Position numbers and translations under genes: made by a program
Assembly: GCA_907165065.1 (NCBI GenBank)
Contig: OU015529.1
Coordinates: 7,489,054-7,553,053, forward strand
Reading direction: 5' to 3'
From: Caprimulgus europaeus
Taxonomy: Eukaryota > Chordata > Aves > Caprimulgiformes > Caprimulgidae
DNA: 64,000 bases
Part shown: one piece after another, positions 20,768-33,893 of the stretch
Position numbering within the stretch: the stretch's first letter is position 1
Layout: each line of letters opens with the position of its first letter
Notes under the pieces: model-generated
The model's database searches: none
The model's input: the letters and a program-made list of their open reading frames with translations, nothing else
Told to the model about the DNA's origin: nothing

Positions 20768-23700
20768 AGGAATATTAAAATGCAAATGGCCCAATTAGAG
20801 TGCTTACTTTTCTAGATCTGTCTCAGAGAAACACTGCCCTGAGTTTGTCTAGCAAGCTGATAAAGCACCCCGTTAATAAAAGCTTTGCTGATTGTCTAGA
20901 GCAAATAGGTGGTTCATGGGAGCAGCAGAAAGTCTAGAAAATCTTCAAATGGGCTACACATTGAACTTTATAAATGTTGGACTCTCTGATTGCTGAGGAT
21001 CAAAGGCAAAAAGAACTGATTGATACTGGGCCCTTAAAAATCAATTCTTTAGGAAAATGACTGCCCTTATTTAGTCTTTTGGGGTAATAAATGATGAAGT
21101 GATTTCAGCTGTAAGAGACACATTGTGGGCAGCTGCTGGTCATGAGTTCAGGCTTGTGTTATTGTTAAGAAGCAACATTCCTCTTAATTGAGGAATAACT
21201 GGTCAAAAAAAAAAAAGAATTTAAACATTTTAAATAAACTGTAGTCAGGCACAGACTATTCACCAAACAGGCCCCACCTAACCAGTATCTTGGATTCTCT
21301 CTCTATTTCAAATAGCTTGCATGGTTCACACAGCATAATTCATCCACAGAACTGATTCATATTAAGTATATTTTATTTTATTTTTAACTACTTTTAAAAG
21401 TAAGCTTGAGAAGGTCTTAGCTAACTTGATAGTAATCTAGACAGACAGAAAATAGGCCTTATTGCCAGTTTGTGGTTAATTATGGTAAACTCCTATCTGT
21501 AATTTACTCCTGCCCATAATGAAAAGAGCGTTTTACTCGAATATGCATTACATTACATGTGGTGACATGGCATTGTGTAACTTCATACAACCAGATAAAA
21601 TGCAACATGTTTTTTCAATGTATCTGAACAGAACACAGGGATATGTTCTGGTAGAAAAGACATTTAGAGAGGACCCCATTCTATGAGCCTGGTTTATTCC
21701 AAATTGTAGTCTTTAATGGAAATGCTAATCACCATGTTTTTCTGCAACTCTTGCAGAAGTAAATCCAGAGTATCTTTTAATTGAGAGCCTTTCTTTATGG
21801 TCTTCAGATGTTTATAAATATGCACAACCTAATCTGATTAGGGCCAGACTCTACATGCTGCCTGCTCAGACAAAAGAAAAGAAGGTTCTTGCCTGCAGCC
21901 CACGAATTCTGTTCCATTCTACGTCTCTTTTGGTATTACAGTAGCCGAGCACTTTTAATCAAGTATTAAAGAATTGCCAGTTCTTTGTTCCTCCATCTTC
22001 TGTTGGAGAAAGAAGTGCAGGCACTAGTAAGCGGGTAAAGCTAATGGGAAAACCTTTGGGGGAACATTGTATTTGTTGCAAAATGCACTTCAGTTGAAAT
22101 AAAAAAAAATTGATGCAGTGGTATCAATTTTAAGGAGAATTTGGATCAGAGGGAAAAAGTAAGAAGGGATTCTTACAAACCTTGCAATGTGCAAGCTTTT
22201 GGTTTTGAAGTGCAGATCTTTTAAATTTATGCTGCTTTCAGTATTGCAATAACGAAAGTAAAATTTTTCAATGTAGGCTAATATAATATTTCAGTTGGTT
22301 AAAGGAAGTCATGGGGAACTTCTAATTTTTATGTCTTTCATCCCACATCTGAATTTAATCATATTTTAAAGTAGCATATTCCTTCATGAAACAGAATGTC
22401 TATCGTCCACACAGGTTCCGCTTGGGGAATTTCACTTACTGCTAAGCAGCTCTGGGCGATATTAAAATTGCCTAACTAACTTCCACATAGGTCTCAGATC
22501 CATTGCTTGGCTCTGTGCCTTCCAAACTGGCTAGCCAGTAGGAAATAGTAGACTTTGAATATGAGTTTAAATTTGGGCTGTCTGAATACACCCTTCCATC
22601 CCTGTCCTCATATTCATTCTGTGGCTCACATACATTGACTATTATTAAACCCTATAACAGCTTCCAAATGAAATTCTGGCTCATCTGGTTTAATGGCATC
22701 ATATGAAACAAAGAAGGACAGATCTTTAGGTGTCTATGTGTTGGTTGGGACTGCTTTCCATCTCCTCACTTCTCCTTCCCAAAAGGTATGTAATATGACC
22801 AAAGGTTGGTGGTGAAATCATAAAAATTCATCAGTGTGGAAGTCAAGAAAGAATGAATGGTCAGGAAGACAATTTTTTAGTGTAAGGTAATGTTGACCGT
22901 AGCAAGAATAATCTGTGCCCTTCAGCATCTGCAGCTGCATAATAGTCACCAGGGAGTTGTCTGACTCTGAATATACATATATTTTTTTTAAAAGTGTCAG
23001 CCAAGTCAGGACACCAAATAGAAAATGTATTGCTCAGGAATACTGGGAGGATTTGTGTCTCTGAAGAACAGGGATGCAGGGAGCAGCAAGAGATACAGAT
23101 ACAGCTGGAACATTTTCCTCCTGATGAGGACAGTCTCTGCAATGCTGTTCAAATTAGGGAAGAGAAAATTGCTCCATTTCTCTCAGACCTGCCTGTTCAA
23201 TTTCACAAGGAAAGTATCTCTAAAGAGAAATCCACTGAGAAGCTTCTATAGGAAATACTTGAGTTTTCATCCAAGACAAAGGAATTCTACAGAAATAAAT
23301 GATGATATTGTATGATATAAACAGATAATGGTATTGTCTCGTAAACCTTTATTAGGTAGATAAAATGGCCTTTACAGCATTATGAATAAACAGAAACACC
23401 TGTCTATAAAATTAAGTAGTGTTTCTACTGGCAGTGGCGTGTGCCAGTGGTGATGTTTTGCTGGTCTGTGGCTTCCAGCGTCCTTGTCTGTGACTTCCAG
23501 TGCTGTAGCCCAGACTGAGTTTTGGCATGGCTTCCATTGGTGTCCATTGCTGAGTCTGGCACCTGGATGCAAAGGAAGCACTGAAACTCTAGAACATACT
23601 GTAATTAGTAGAAGGGACATACAAGGGACATACTTTTCAAACAGAGTTGTTTTCTTTCTTGAAACTCATCAGTCCATGGAAAGCCAACAGAAGTCTATGT

Positions 23701-23769
23701 GTGATTTAAATGTCCCTTAAGCTTTGTGATAGTACTAGTGAGATTTAAGCAGAGCATAAAAACTATACA

Positions 23770-23993
23770 CTGGCTGTCTGCACAAAGCTGTCTCTCTGTC
23801 TCAAGAACCACAGTACAATTTCAGAGACAGGAATGGTTGGGGAAACACAGCAGAAGTGGAGGATGTTCATCAAACACAAAGCTGGCTGTCTGCACAAAGC
23901 TGTCTCTCTGTCTGAAGAACCACAGTACAATTTCAGAGACAGGAATAGTTGGGGAAACACAGCAGAAGTGGAGGATGTTCCTCAAACACAAAG
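23770..23993. repeat. 112-bp tandem duplication (two copies)
   Basis: Two head-to-tail copies, 23770-23881 and 23882-23993, are aligned without gaps. I count three mismatches: C/G in CTCAAGAA versus CTGAAGAA, G/A in GGAATGGTTG versus GGAATAGTTG, and A/C in GTTCATCAA versus GTTCCTCAA. That is about 97 percent identity. The period is not a multiple of three, so duplicated coding is not implied. The high identity suggests a recent event relative to the surrounding decayed repeats. Confidence 0.96.
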
Positions 23994-26900
23994 CTATACC
24001 TCTTCTGCTCTGCCCAGAAAAATTCATGGGACAATAAAGTGTCATTTCTTTCTCACCTGTGTGATCCAGAGTTGTCAGACTTCCTATTGACTCAATAACT
24101 TCATGGGGATTCCAGTTTGTGACGGTGACTTGCCATTTGTGCAAACACCCTGTGTGTAAGGTTACTCCTTTCTGAAATTCTGACTTTCTCATGGTCTGCC
24201 TTACTGTTAATTCACACTTGTGATCCCTTTGCTAAATATTTTCAGCCTATCCAAGGAAATTCAGTGAGTTATATTAGGATAATCATGAGTATTTTAAAAG
24301 CTGCAATGTTTTCTGTTTGCAAATGTATGTGTTGGAAAAATTAACAAGGCAAATAATTCTATATATCCTTATAAAGGCACCATGATTATTTGAAAACATA
24401 TATCAGGTCCCAGTCACAGCTTTTGAATGACTATCAGCTGTACATTTACAGCAGACCTATAGCCACTGTATGACCTCACTGCCATGAAGGAAGAACTACC
24501 TCTTTCTTTTTGTAGGCACAAAAACATCCATTTCCTTGTGCAAGGCAAGAAAGATCACCGCATTAAGGGCAGCCTACCTTCACAAAAACCCAGTCTTCTG
24601 GGTTCGCAGGAAGGGCTGTACACCCATGTGAAGGGCAGAATTTGGCACCCTCTATAAACACAATTCACTATAAATACGAACGTGCTGCTTTCTCTCCCCT
24701 TGATTGTTCTATTGAGACAAAAAAAAAATCATCAGAAGGTGAATCACTCTTGCAGCTGATACTTGCCAAGACATGAAAAAATGAGGATGGCCTGTGAAAT
24801 AAGAGGCAATGGGAATAAGAGTGAAAACAAAGGAATTGTTCAAGAATGCTAGATGTTATTGCATGATAATGGAAAATAATTACCAAAACCTATGAATGTT
24901 GCATCTGGATTGCTGTATGCCCTTGTGTGGAAATTCTTATATATGTTTAAAGTGTCATGCTGGAAATTAACAAAGATAAAATTAAAACACTTGTAATGTA
25001 AAATATTACATGCCTTCTCATAGGATTGAGACATACCACTCAAGAGGATTAGCTTATAGAAAGTCAGATAATCCTCGCTGGTGGGATAAATATAACTTAT
25101 AGAAATTCCTGAAGCATGCTCTCCAGAAGCATTTCACTAAAATTCATTTAGCAATAAAATTAGAATTCCTTTAGACATACTTTTCAAAAGTTGTTAACGA
25201 TCAAATAATACAAAGTGTTATTTTCTAATGTACCTATGTTTCTTTTTCTCCCTCAACAACAGGAGGTACCTGTTTGCAATTCTGCTCATCCCAGCAGTGA
25301 TGAGAAGGGTGAACAAATAAGATTTTGTGGTAGAAGTTTTCTTATGAACTATTCCATGGATAGAAGGAAGAGGTAGATATATATATATATCTTGTTTGGT
25401 GTAGAGGAAAGAGAGTGCAGCATGTGGGACATGGGGTTTGGCTGTGATTTGCAGCCTGCTCTCTCTCTGGGATATCTCAGTAGTGAATGGGACAGAGATT
25501 CTCAGCTGGAGAAGGAGTGAGGATTCCTGCCTAGGACTGACAGCTTCTCACCTGTTACCCATTAAGGCTAAGTGAGCAAGCAGGATGATTAGTTTAAAAT
25601 TGAAGGAGCCCAAAAAGCTGAATAATTAAACAGGAAAACATCTGGGGAAATTTATGAGGGAGAGAGGGAAATGCTCTTACCTTCCTTAAAAGCAGTCCTA
25701 GGATGAATTGATGATAACAGTTACTGGGAGAGGAGTGAAGGTGAAGCTCAAGAGTAGAGACTGCAAAAGGACTGGACACAGCAGCTGGGTGACATATAGC
25801 CTTGGGGTGGGCAAGGCTAGGAAAAACAATTTCTGCCTAAGTGTCACTTGATGGGACTTGTTAAAGAGTAGATCTCTGGAGCAGGGGTGATGCAAGAAGC
25901 AGAGCTGGAGTTCAAGTGAGTATTCAAAGGCATGGCAGAGAAAGCAAAAAAGAAAAAAGTTGCTGTGCCGCTTGAAATTTGCAGACAGCCGTCAGAAGGT
26001 TGAAGATATGTAGAAGCATCTAAGCCACAACTTACAGTGAGAGAAAAAATGGTTACTGATTAAGGGATGTATTCAGAATCAGGGTTGTTTACTAAAAAGA
26101 AGAAAAAGAAATGGACAGGAGAAAAGCAGGAGTAATGGAACAGTGGCACACGACAGGAAAAAGGAAGAAGTGTAAGACCAGAGCCTAGAACTGGAGGAAT
26201 GCCATAGTGAGATAAGGCAACTCTGAGGTAATAGAAGAAAGGATTATTATGGTGAAATAAGGGAAAAGAGATGGAAAATATGGAAAGAAAAAAAGGATAC
26301 ATAAAAAAATGGCTCTCATTCAGTCCTCTGAGGAAAGGTTTGGGTTATCTTATGTCTTTGGAGGGCACTTGCAGAACATTGATCCAACCTGAGTATCTGC
26401 CTGGGAGTGCTAGTCTTAAATTGAAAGCTAGGCAGAAAACAGTACATGACATGTAATGCTTAGAAGATGATGCTGGACATATTCATACAAGAATGAACGT
26501 CAAACTTGTTAAGCAAAGAAGAAAATAATTAATAAAACAAGTGTACTTACGCGTTAAATTCATATTTAGATGCATTATTTTTTCATTAAGAAAGGGTTAC
26601 AGGCATTCCTAATTTATTATTTGCAAACTGCCTGGTTTTAAACTATATAAAATAGTTTGAAATTATAACATGCACAAAATTATTTTTTCTTTTTAAACAT
26701 GCTTACAAATTTTTTTGGTAAAATTTATTTTATGTGTCCTGAGAAGTGGGCTCTTTATAATAGTGTGATAGGAATGCTTTGAACAGAATCAGGACAGAGC
26801 AACAGAGTATATGTGATGCTGTGACTGCACTAAACCCATACATTAAGGTTATACATTATTATTATTTGCTATGACACCAATCTTTGCAGCATGTTTATGA

Positions 26901-29412
26901 CTGAGATTCATATTCATTTATTTATATCCCATGGCCCAGATTCTTCAGCTGTCAATTTAATACAGATATTCCAAACAATGGCAAAATAAAATTATTTATA
27001 ATGACTCCCAACAGTCCTATACAATTATTTTATGATTTGTCTGTTCACTTACATCAGGATAACATTGCCCCTGTGGAGAGTTAATGGGCTGAAGGAAATC
27101 TCTTGTGCAGTGTAGAATAATTTCATGTAGGCAATGGATTCATATTTCTTTCCCCTAGCTATAATGGCATTCTTCTAGGTCAGTAAAAAGCTCTCAGGTT
27201 TTTTTAGGCAAACCTCTTCCCGAAGCTGAGGAGCAAATCCCACAACTGAGTAAATATTTTATTTTCATATATCACCACTAGCACTGTAATACAAACTTTT
27301 CAAGGTAAATAGCTTCAGAAATTGCAATTGTGATACCCAAATGGTACGCCTCTCCTTTGAAGTCAGACTTTGCAGCACAGAATCGAAAGTAAATACTGAA
27401 ACCTAAAGTGCTTTGGGTTTTTCTAGTTACTGTAATTTTGGTTTGATGGCCCTGGGTAAACAGAAACCAGAGGTGACAAGAGGCAGCCTTCCCATGGCAC
27501 AGAGCAGATACACTACAGCCTTAGCAGAGACCCTGGCATCGCGAGTGGTGGTGTCGCTCCTTTGCCTACGACTAGATATTGTGAAGTAGATGTTTGTCTG
27601 GAGGAGCAAGACAGAGATTCATGCAGCAGGCATCCGAGCTGAAAGAATTTCGGATTAAATTAAATGCAGAACAAAAGGTAATCTTGTGTTTAGTTTAAAA
27701 GAACAAGAGTTTCTTCCTTTCAGAATCAGAAGGAATAAAATCTTAGATAGGGTGTTTAAGTGTATAACTCTCATGCTGAGTATTGTGGTATTAGTCCCAA
27801 ATCCATTTTTGGCACTTGGATAAATGACCTAATTTTCAGAGTGGTTGGAACACCTAATTTTGATTACCTTTTTTTGCATTTTTTTTCCTTTGTAGCTGAA
27901 GCCCGGGTCACTGGGTAAAACAACAGCAGCTGGCTGAGGACCTTGCAGCATTTGGAAAAGCCATGCTGCAGCTTCCCCAGCTGAGGAACATCTGCCTTTG
28001 TGTAGGGGACAGAGTGAGTGGCACATGGCAGTAGAGGGACCTCAAAGCCCTGCTTTATGCAATGCCAGTCCACGCTCTGGCAGGCACACAGTGATTCAGC
28101 AGCGCCCGTGTTTTGTGCATGTGGTGAAATGAATTTTGAAGGAGGTGGGTTTTGAAAAGAGAGGGCACGGTAAGTGGTGTCCTGCCAGCTTATGGGAAGT
28201 TACGTGGTATTGCAACACCGTAAGAGCAGAATCAGCCTGATTCTCAGAGACTCACTGCAGTTAATGAAACAGAAAAACACCCCAGTATGCAATGACTAAA
28301 CCTTTAATTACCTCTCTGAATGACGGAGAGGCTAAAATCTGATAAACATGTTTAATTGCTGGCAATTACAAAGAAAGGGAAAAAAAAAAAAAGGAAAGAA
28401 AGAAAATCTTTTTGGAACACACCAGGTATTTTGCAATATCGTTTCAACACTGTAATGACAACTACGCTGCTCTAAGGAAGTGAGTGACAGGAAATTTCTT
28501 CCATTAATTTTAGTGGAGCAGGATTAGGCCCAGTGTTGCAAGGAATGGACACCTTCCTTGTGGGATTGGTGAGAGTCTCGTGTGTGGAGGTGTTTATTTC
28601 CCCCATGTCTTTGGGAAAGCAGATCCCTGTTTGTAAGACATAGCTTTTCTTTGGAAACGATTGTGAGCTACGCCATAGAATTGTGCCTTATATTTATGGA
28701 TAAAAGCAGTCCTCTATGCCTCAGTAGGATTTCTTGCAGGTGTGTAAATAACCATGGCTGTCATATTGCTCCCAAAACTCTACAGTCCTCTGTTTATCTC
28801 TACTTAATTTCTTATGAGAAAATTCATGAAAGTTTGTTACAAAACAGCATTTATAAATTATTGGCAAAACTTGAAAGAGGGTTAAGGTTTTCACTGATTT
28901 CTGTGTTCAATGAGAGTAATAGTAATAAAAAGGTGGTTTTCCTGTAAAATTGGCAAAACCAGAAAAAAATAATCCTGTAGCTGATTTAATACATGCTGCC
29001 AAGCCATTGATCTAATGTCCCTAAAGTTTGATTGATAACATAACCTACCAAAATCTCATAGTATGCCACCTAAAAGTGCATCTAATCATACTGAAACCAG
29101 ATACTATGGATTTAGAATGTTGATTAAAAGTTGAGGAATTACTCAGGAAAGGGAATGAAGCATCAGCTAGTGCCATGACTTCAGGCTGTACTTGGAGAGA
29201 GGTTCATCAAGGACTCAAGTCCTTCCATGCCTGATTACATGAAAAATAAATTTTGTAATAGATGCATAACCAGCATGTCTTAGGTGTTTTCCATATCCCC
29301 ATGCTCAAGCATCATCTGAGAACCTCATAATCTTCTATACATTTAGTATTTCAATGAAGTGAGAAAGCACTGTTATCTCCAGGTGAGGTCAGAGGAAAAG
29401 GTTCTCAAATGA
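23994..29412. other. Unique noncoding sequence, no gene seen
   Basis: AT-rich, with purine-rich stretches between 25700 and 26300 and a short (AT)n run at 25376-25390. A 121-codon plus frame at 28582-28947 has no recognisable motif. The patch at 28230-28400 has the look of conserved noncoding sequence (several TTAAT and GCAATTA words, little low complexity) but this is only an impression. Confidence 0.45.
25376..25390. repeat. (AT)n dinucleotide run
   Basis: A short perfect alternating AT stretch within an AT-rich flank. Confidence 0.8.
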
Positions 29413-29510
29413 TGAATTTACAGATGGGGAGGAAAGGCACAGAGAGACTAAGTAATATACTGAAATCTAGGGCAGAGGAAAGAAGTGAATCCAGGTATTC
29501 CTGCTCTCTC
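29413..29510 (-). repeat. MIR SINE remnant, minus strand
   Basis: On the plus strand this reads as the reverse complement of MIR. AATTTACAGATGGGGAGGAA corresponds to TTTTACAGATGAGGAAACTG, GGCACAGAGAGACTAAGTAA corresponds to GGCACAGAGAGGTTAAGTAA, and the part around GTGAATCCAGGTATTCCTGC corresponds to the tRNA-like box region. Order and spacing all match. This is the best-preserved of the MIR candidates here. Confidence 0.72.
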
Positions 29511-30584
29511 ACCCATCCTTCCTCTTGCAACTGCCATTCAGCTGGGAGGTGAAATTCATCCTACTGCAGAGGCAGCACCAACCAACAGCCTGCAACCCTC
29601 GAGCTCTTTGGGAATTCAGAGTCTGATGGCTCTGGCACTGCTTCCTTCTCCTAGATCAAACCCACCTTCAGCAAAAACGTGACATACAGCCACAGCAAGG
29701 GAAGATTTTTGCAGATACCTTGTCAGATGAAGGTTGGCATTTACAAAGGAATGAGACCTTGCTCTGAGATGCAATTAGCTGAAGCATCCTAGCTGAAGCT
29801 AGGTGCGTCATCTGGTTTCCAAAGCCCTTCATCTGGTTGTCAGGTCTTTAAAAAACAGCAGGACCCCGGTGGGTGGGTACAATTACAGGGAGAGCGGTAT
29901 TGAAAGCTTGAGTAGGAGACAATGCAGTTTGTCAGTTGTTACACTGGAGGCTCTGCACAGCCCTTGGCAAACCCAGGAAAGGGGATGTGGTTAATGAGGT
30001 GAATTTGGTTTATGTATTTTGTTCTAGGAAGAAATAAAGCTGGGAGCCTGAAGAGAAAGGGACTAAAACCCTGCAGCTTGAGAGTGTTGCTGAGTGTGAG
30101 CCTGCACTGTCTGTGGAGCTGCACCTGCTTGGAGGGAGCTCCCAGAGATCTGCAGGTGAGGGGTAAAGCGGGCTGTGGCTGTGGGAAGAATTGACTGGGG
30201 CTGCAGTGGGACATTTAACATGAGGCAGTTACATTTTACTGTGATATATAAGGTATTTACCGTGTTCTACATTAGGATGTGATGCTGATAAAATGTCCAT
30301 GTTTGCTTGTGCGTTTATAAGCAAGAAAAAGACACTGTTAAACTTTACCCAATGAACCATTACTCCAAGCTCAGTGTCTCTAACTTCCAATGATGACATG
30401 ACAATCTGCATTCACCACCTTGCTTTTAATTTAAAAAAATCACTCATTAGGAAGCCAAAAGTTTGCCTAGTGCAGTATCTCAAGCATTTTTTGCATCTGT
30501 TTCCTGGCACACCATGTACAGAAGCTTTTACATGGTGTGAAGAATGAGTGTTGTGTCAAGCAATGGGGTTTCGGTTTGCTGTGT
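29511..30584. other. Unique noncoding sequence, no gene seen
   Basis: Mixed composition with short overlapping frames on both strands and no recognisable domain or repeat family. Confidence 0.5.
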
Positions 30585-30720
30585 TAGCCTAGGTCTTGGC
30601 AAAGAATAATTGTTCATCCATATCTTAGATTTACCAGTCTGTGCAATGGGAGGATGAAAAGTAAGTGTCACCTGAGGACTCCTTCATAACTGTTGTGCAG
30701 TGTGTTAAAATTGCTCAAAG
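30585..30720 (+). repeat. Probable MIR-type SINE remnant, plus strand
   Basis: Order-conserved matches to MIR include AGGTCTTGGCAAA (for ACCTTGGGCAAG), a decayed middle, CAGTCTGTGCAATGGGAGGAT (for CATCTGTAAAATGGGGATAAT) in part, and CTGTTGTGCAG with a following GTTAAAAT. It is heavily diverged and could be a different CORE-SINE. Confidence 0.45.
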
Positions 30721-30849
30721 TCTTGAAAGCTTGCTGCTTCGTCTCTTAGACTAGGTGGCTACTCCATGAAAGTCTCTTATCTCTAGGCAGTGAAGATAAA
30801 TGGTTTTGCCCACTGCATGTCTGGATTTGGCTGCTGATGTAGCAGGAAG

Positions 30850-30915
30850 AGCTGTGAGCTTGGACTAGTGGGCTTTTCATCCCCACTTATGTTTCCATCT
30901 GTAAAACCTGTGCTG
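30850..30915 (+). repeat. Probable MIR-type SINE fragment, plus strand
   Basis: AGCTGTGAGCTTGGACTAGT followed by GTTTCCATCTGTAAAACC parallels the MIR segment running from AGCTGTGTGACCTTGG to GTTTCCTCATCTGTAAAA with about the right spacing. It is short and diverged, in the same orientation as the candidate 130 bp upstream. Confidence 0.45.
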
Positions 30916-31177
30916 CCCATAAAGCAAACCTGTGCTTCTTCCCTCCAGAGAGAAGAAACACCAAAAGAACAACAATGAACACAAGACTTTCATTCCTCCT
31001 TGTTTAAGAGGGTTTGTATCTGTTTGTTTGTATCTGTTTATTTGTTTGTTTTTTTACAGAAACTAATTTTGTGGGGTAGCTCAGTGTCCGTGTCACTATA
31101 AAGTCTTACTGGAAACATGAACTCACAGTCAACTTGCCTTTTCTTTCACACAGCGTGGGTGCTGTTTCATTTCTTCT

Positions 31178-31223
31178 TCCATTGACTAAACAGGTATCTT
31201 TATGTGCCTGTTTAGTCAATGGA
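31178..31223. repeat. Hairpin, 17-bp perfect arms, 12-bp loop
   Basis: The arms TCCATTGACTAAACAGG (31178-31194) and CCTGTTTAGTCAATGGA (31207-31223) are exact reverse complements around a 12-bp loop. Part of the arm, CCATTGACT, appears again in direct orientation at 31231-31239. The stem is too short for a typical microRNA precursor. Confidence 0.95.
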
Positions 31224-33870
31224 GTGTTTGCCATTGACTTTGATAAGAGAGGCACCAATATTCATTCTTTTCCATCATGTCTGTCCATGTGTAGCTATGT
31301 ATTATACAGCTGTCTCAGCTATGAGCTTATAAGTGATGAAAAGTAACTTCAAAATGAAGGATGATTAAAAAAAAATATTATTTTGGTTTTATTTTGTACC
31401 AGTTGCTACTGATTACTTCTGGAGTCTTTCTTACTACGCACAACAACAAATATTTACCTGACACCATTGTGCCACACACTATACCATAACATGTGCAATA
31501 CAAATATCAAGTGTCTGGGATTTAACTGCAATAAACTCTGTAGCCATGAGACATTTTTATTTTCCTATATGTTGTGGAAGGTCTTGTATTTCTTTTGGAA
31601 CCATAATGGAAAGAACAGATTCACAGCTTTGGAATTCATTCTATCTTGGTCTGAAACTGCCTGAATTTCATGACATTGAGATGTGTAGAAAGTTCACCTT
31701 TTTTCCCCCAGGCATTTGTGAATGACAAATAACTGTGGTGGTGGTGGGGAAATCACTTTTTACTGTTATTATTATTACCTGTCTTACCAGTAATGGTTTA
31801 TATTAAATTCTGCTGCTTTTCTTAAGTTATTACTTGAGATTAGGGCTGTGAGAGGAAAAAAAAGTCTGAAAATATGGTTTAGATAGAACCAAAAGCATTT
31901 AAATGAAAACCAAGTATTACCAGTGCTGGTCAAGGAAAACTTTTTCCTGAGCTAGTAACAAATCGGTTTCCTTCCATGATGGGCAAATGCAATGTAAGTA
32001 AAGCAATGCAAACAAAAAGGCTAAACTTAAGTGCTCTTCCCAGAATGATGAAGCAATAATGTCTCCCTCCATTGAAACAGTTCAGCTCACTAAGCACACA
32101 TCCAGACAGAGGTGATTTCAACCTCCAGCCTCAGGTCACAAGGAAAATGAACTTACATGGATGGTAGGGTGGCTGGGAGTCTTTACGATCTTCTGTTCAA
32201 GTTAATTTTTTCCCCTTAATGATTTGAAAAGATTGTGGCTATTTTTACACTGATTTGTAGAATATTCCCTAGTAAATACACTATTTATAGGAGAGAGAAA
32301 AAAATTAAGGTGGTTCATTTTTAACTAGCAAGAAGACTGTGTCCATATGGCTAGATGTTGCCTCTAGGTATCGTATCAACCAAATAAAAATGAACAGCTG
32401 TGTCAAGCAGTTATCATTAATACTGAAGTAATGGTTAAGAAGACTCAATTATAGACAGAAACCCATTCAACTCAGCGCTGTGTAAATATAGACCAAAGAC
32501 TAGTAGTCACTTCTAGTAAAAGATAAGAGAATAGTAGCAGATAGAGTACAACAATATTGGTAGTTGTACCAGATGGACAGGTAAGCACAAGAAAATAATT
32601 AGGTAAGAGTAGACAGAGTAAAAAAAAGTCATTATATTTACTATCAACTGTTTTCCTGTGGCTATCTCAGGAATGGAGATGTTTCTAAAGGCATTTGAGA
32701 GAGAACAGTGAGGTGGGTTTGCTGATGTTTATGGGTGTTTCTTCCATGCATGAAGGTTGGCATGGGAGAAAGGGCAAAAGTGCTCACTGGTGAACATAAC
32801 AAATGAGTGATGATGGCAGGCATCACTGGCTCATCAGTGGAGGGAGCTGACACCTTGACAGCATAGAAAAAATGATAGGTGGGGTGTGGATAGGTCATGA
32901 AGGGCCTTTAGAGTGAAGATGAATAGCGTACGCTTGATGCAATGCCAAGTTCACAGATGATTCACTGTTTTCTTTTTTGAAAGTCTGAATATCCATATTA
33001 TTTTTATTTGATTAATGCTATTGAGTCCTTTTGACTTATTTTCTCCTAATAATAAACATTCTATTCATTTTACAATGAATCTATTAAAAATAATTGATGG
33101 ATTCCATGAGCTCAATGAAGTTGATGTCATGACACGTTGGTACATTTCTATACTATCAGTTACAATGGCTCAGTGCACAGAAAAGGTCATTTAAATTACT
33201 TAATATAAATTGCTTGATTGTTCCTAGGTAAAAAGCATTAAGCAGGTTGTGGTAGGCTTGAGGTAGGTGCTATCAATTGCCTGGAGAAAGCCTTTTAAAA
33301 ACTATAGTCAAAGACTGAATGCTACCCAGAGGTAACATCTGGTAGTTGAGTTTGTTTGAATGTGTCTACCTTTTAAACTTGTGATATTACATGAAGATTT
33401 CTTTATATGCCTTTCCAAGAATTGAAGTTTGGTGTGGAGAAACTGATCCCAAGATGCACTTCCACTGATGAATGCACTGAAGAAAACATAGGGTGTGCTT
33501 TTTCAGTCTTATGTTAGCTCTTCACCTCCCTTCTTTGAGGGGACATGGGCAGACATCCACATGGTAATGGAATGATCTTTATTTGTCTCACTTCCTACTA
33601 GTGCCTGAGTCTTCAGACTAGCTAATCATTTTATGTATGCACAACTCCACAAGAAAACTACATTTCCACCCTTGTTTGGAAGGGTTGTCTGTGGGCTATC
33701 TGTACATGCAGCCCTCCAAGTAATGAATCTTTGGTAGAAGCATCTCATGGGTACCTGAGAACAAAAACTGAAGCATCCAGCAATCTCAGTTTAACCAAAG
33801 ATGTCTTCACTTGTTGGAGCAGCAGGCAATGTTCATAAGAAAACACATTTATAAATGTCTAAATTCCCTT

Positions 33871-33893
33871 AAAAAAAAAAAAAAAAAAAAAAA
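33871..33893 (+). repeat. Poly-A tract (A23)
   Basis: An uninterrupted run of A. It creates a Lys-rich segment in a chance 104-codon frame. No SINE or retrogene body is visible upstream. Confidence 0.9.

Larger units (their letters stand above)
19975..23769. other. Unique noncoding sequence with palindrome and constrained-looking patches
   Basis: No gene is recognised. It holds a long palindrome (20420-20457) and a (GCT)6 run (20748-20767). Stretches around 20770-21210 and 21690-21990 are repeat-free, AT-rich and dense in homeodomain or POU-like words such as ATGCAAAT and CAATTAG. They look like vertebrate conserved noncoding DNA, but that needs alignment to show. Confidence 0.4.

Noticed and set aside
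28582..28947. 121-codon plus-strand frame
   Set aside because: Composition follows the AT-rich background, with no recognisable motif and no splice-like boundaries around a conserved core.
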